From: a virus
Length of the DNA: 22,140 nt
Reading direction: 5' to 3' (one strand)
IMG/VR virus record: IMGVR_UViG_3300034064_000546
Location: 1 to 22,140 of that record
A program made the translations under genes and the position numbers. The notes below the pieces were generated by a model, which was not told the origin of the DNA, did not search any database, and saw nothing but the letters and a program-made list of their open reading frames with translations. Positions 21,931 through 22,140 of the stretch are shown piece by piece. The stretch's first letter is position 1. Each line of letters starts with the position of its first letter.

Positions 21931-21938
21931 CAAATTAT

Positions 21939-22140
21939 ATGGAAGGAAAGACCAAGTCTTTTATGACTGCACAAGAATTTGATATTCTTGTACAACAGCG
22001 TGTACAAAAAGTACAACAAACATTAGTTGTAAAGGGTAAAGAGTATAGAAGAAACAATGACCCTCTACACAATTTTAGGGTAGCTGCTAAAGTAAATAAT
22101 ACCACTGAAGAGAAAGCTCTTTGGGGATTTGCTGTTAAGC
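21939..22140 (+). CDS. Conserved phage protein, 3'-truncated by the window
   Basis: The frame from ATG 21939 is open to the end of the window (67 codons). Residues 33-66 read K-G-K-E-Y-R-R-N-N-D-P-L-H-N-F and then A-A-K-V-N-N-T-T-E-E-K-A-L-W-G-F-A-V-K. I recognise this signature (K-G-x-E-Y, D-x-L-x-N-F, A-L-W-G) from short conserved phage proteins of unknown function; a link to nucleotide metabolism is possible but unproven. It lies just after a terminator, so it begins a new transcription unit. Confidence 0.6.
   Translation, partial: MEGKTKSFMTAQEFDILVQQRVQKVQQTLVVKGKEYRRNNDPLHNFRVAAKVNNTTEEKALWGFAVK

Noticed and set aside
1-22140. CRISPR array, insertion sequence or prophage integrase
   Set aside because: No repeat-spacer pattern, transposase or integrase motif is visible in the frames; the repeats seen are a 12-bp tandem pair and RNA stems.
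1-22140. Alternative genetic code (TAG or TGA reassigned), as in some crAss-like phages
   Set aside because: TAA, TAG and TGA all end genes at natural positions, including TAG after the Ubl and helicase genes and TGA at ATGA junctions.

Overview
The window is a stretch of a large, AT-rich double-stranded DNA phage genome, or an element derived from one. Almost all genes lie on the + strand, are tightly packed and often overlap by 4-35 nt. Most starts have no Shine-Dalgarno sequence and instead follow A/T-rich leaders, which is typical of Bacteroidota and their phages. The gene set and order (Dda-like helicase, OB-fold protein, family A DNA polymerase, SF2 helicase, DnaB-like helicase, P-loop ATPase, primase, UDG-like protein, PD-(D/E)XK nucleases) resemble the replication module of crAss-like and other Bacteroidota phages. 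No capsid, portal or terminase gene is present to confirm the lineage. TAA, TAG and TGA are all used as stops, so the code is standard.

Layout. 1-1972: small orphan genes (membrane protein, Cys-rich finger protein, short helical proteins, a 41-aa lipoprotein candidate), hairpin terminators and an AT-rich spacer. 1973-3046: about 1 kb with no convincing protein gene but full of long complementary stems. It contains a well-supported tmRNA (ssrA) at 2339-2770 with acceptor stem, T-arm, P2 helix, a pseudoknot and a tag frame ending in ELAVAA. 3047-3688: an orphan gene with its own strong terminator. 3751-14795: the replication/repair block, ending with a primase followed by a UDG-fold protein whose catalytic motif is eroded. 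14807-19566: the most striking region, a ubiquitin-like conjugation cassette. It encodes a beta-grasp Ubl protein with a C-terminal extension, an E2-like candidate, a JAB/MPN (JAMM) isopeptidase with all catalytic residues, a ThiF/E1-like adenylating enzyme with a catalytic-Cys candidate, and a large protein with Ser/Thr-rich and acidic tails. 19614-22140: two PD-(D/E)XK nucleases, an orphan gene, a terminator and a truncated gene.

Reading the parts together: the replication proteins copy and process phage DNA. The tmRNA could rescue stalled ribosomes or tag host proteins late in infection. The Ubl/E2/JAB/E1 operon could attach and remove a ubiquitin-like modifier from phage or host proteins. 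It resembles the ThiF, JAB and Ubl components of the PRTRC and related bacterial Ubl cassettes, here embedded between primase/UDG and recombination nucleases of a phage.
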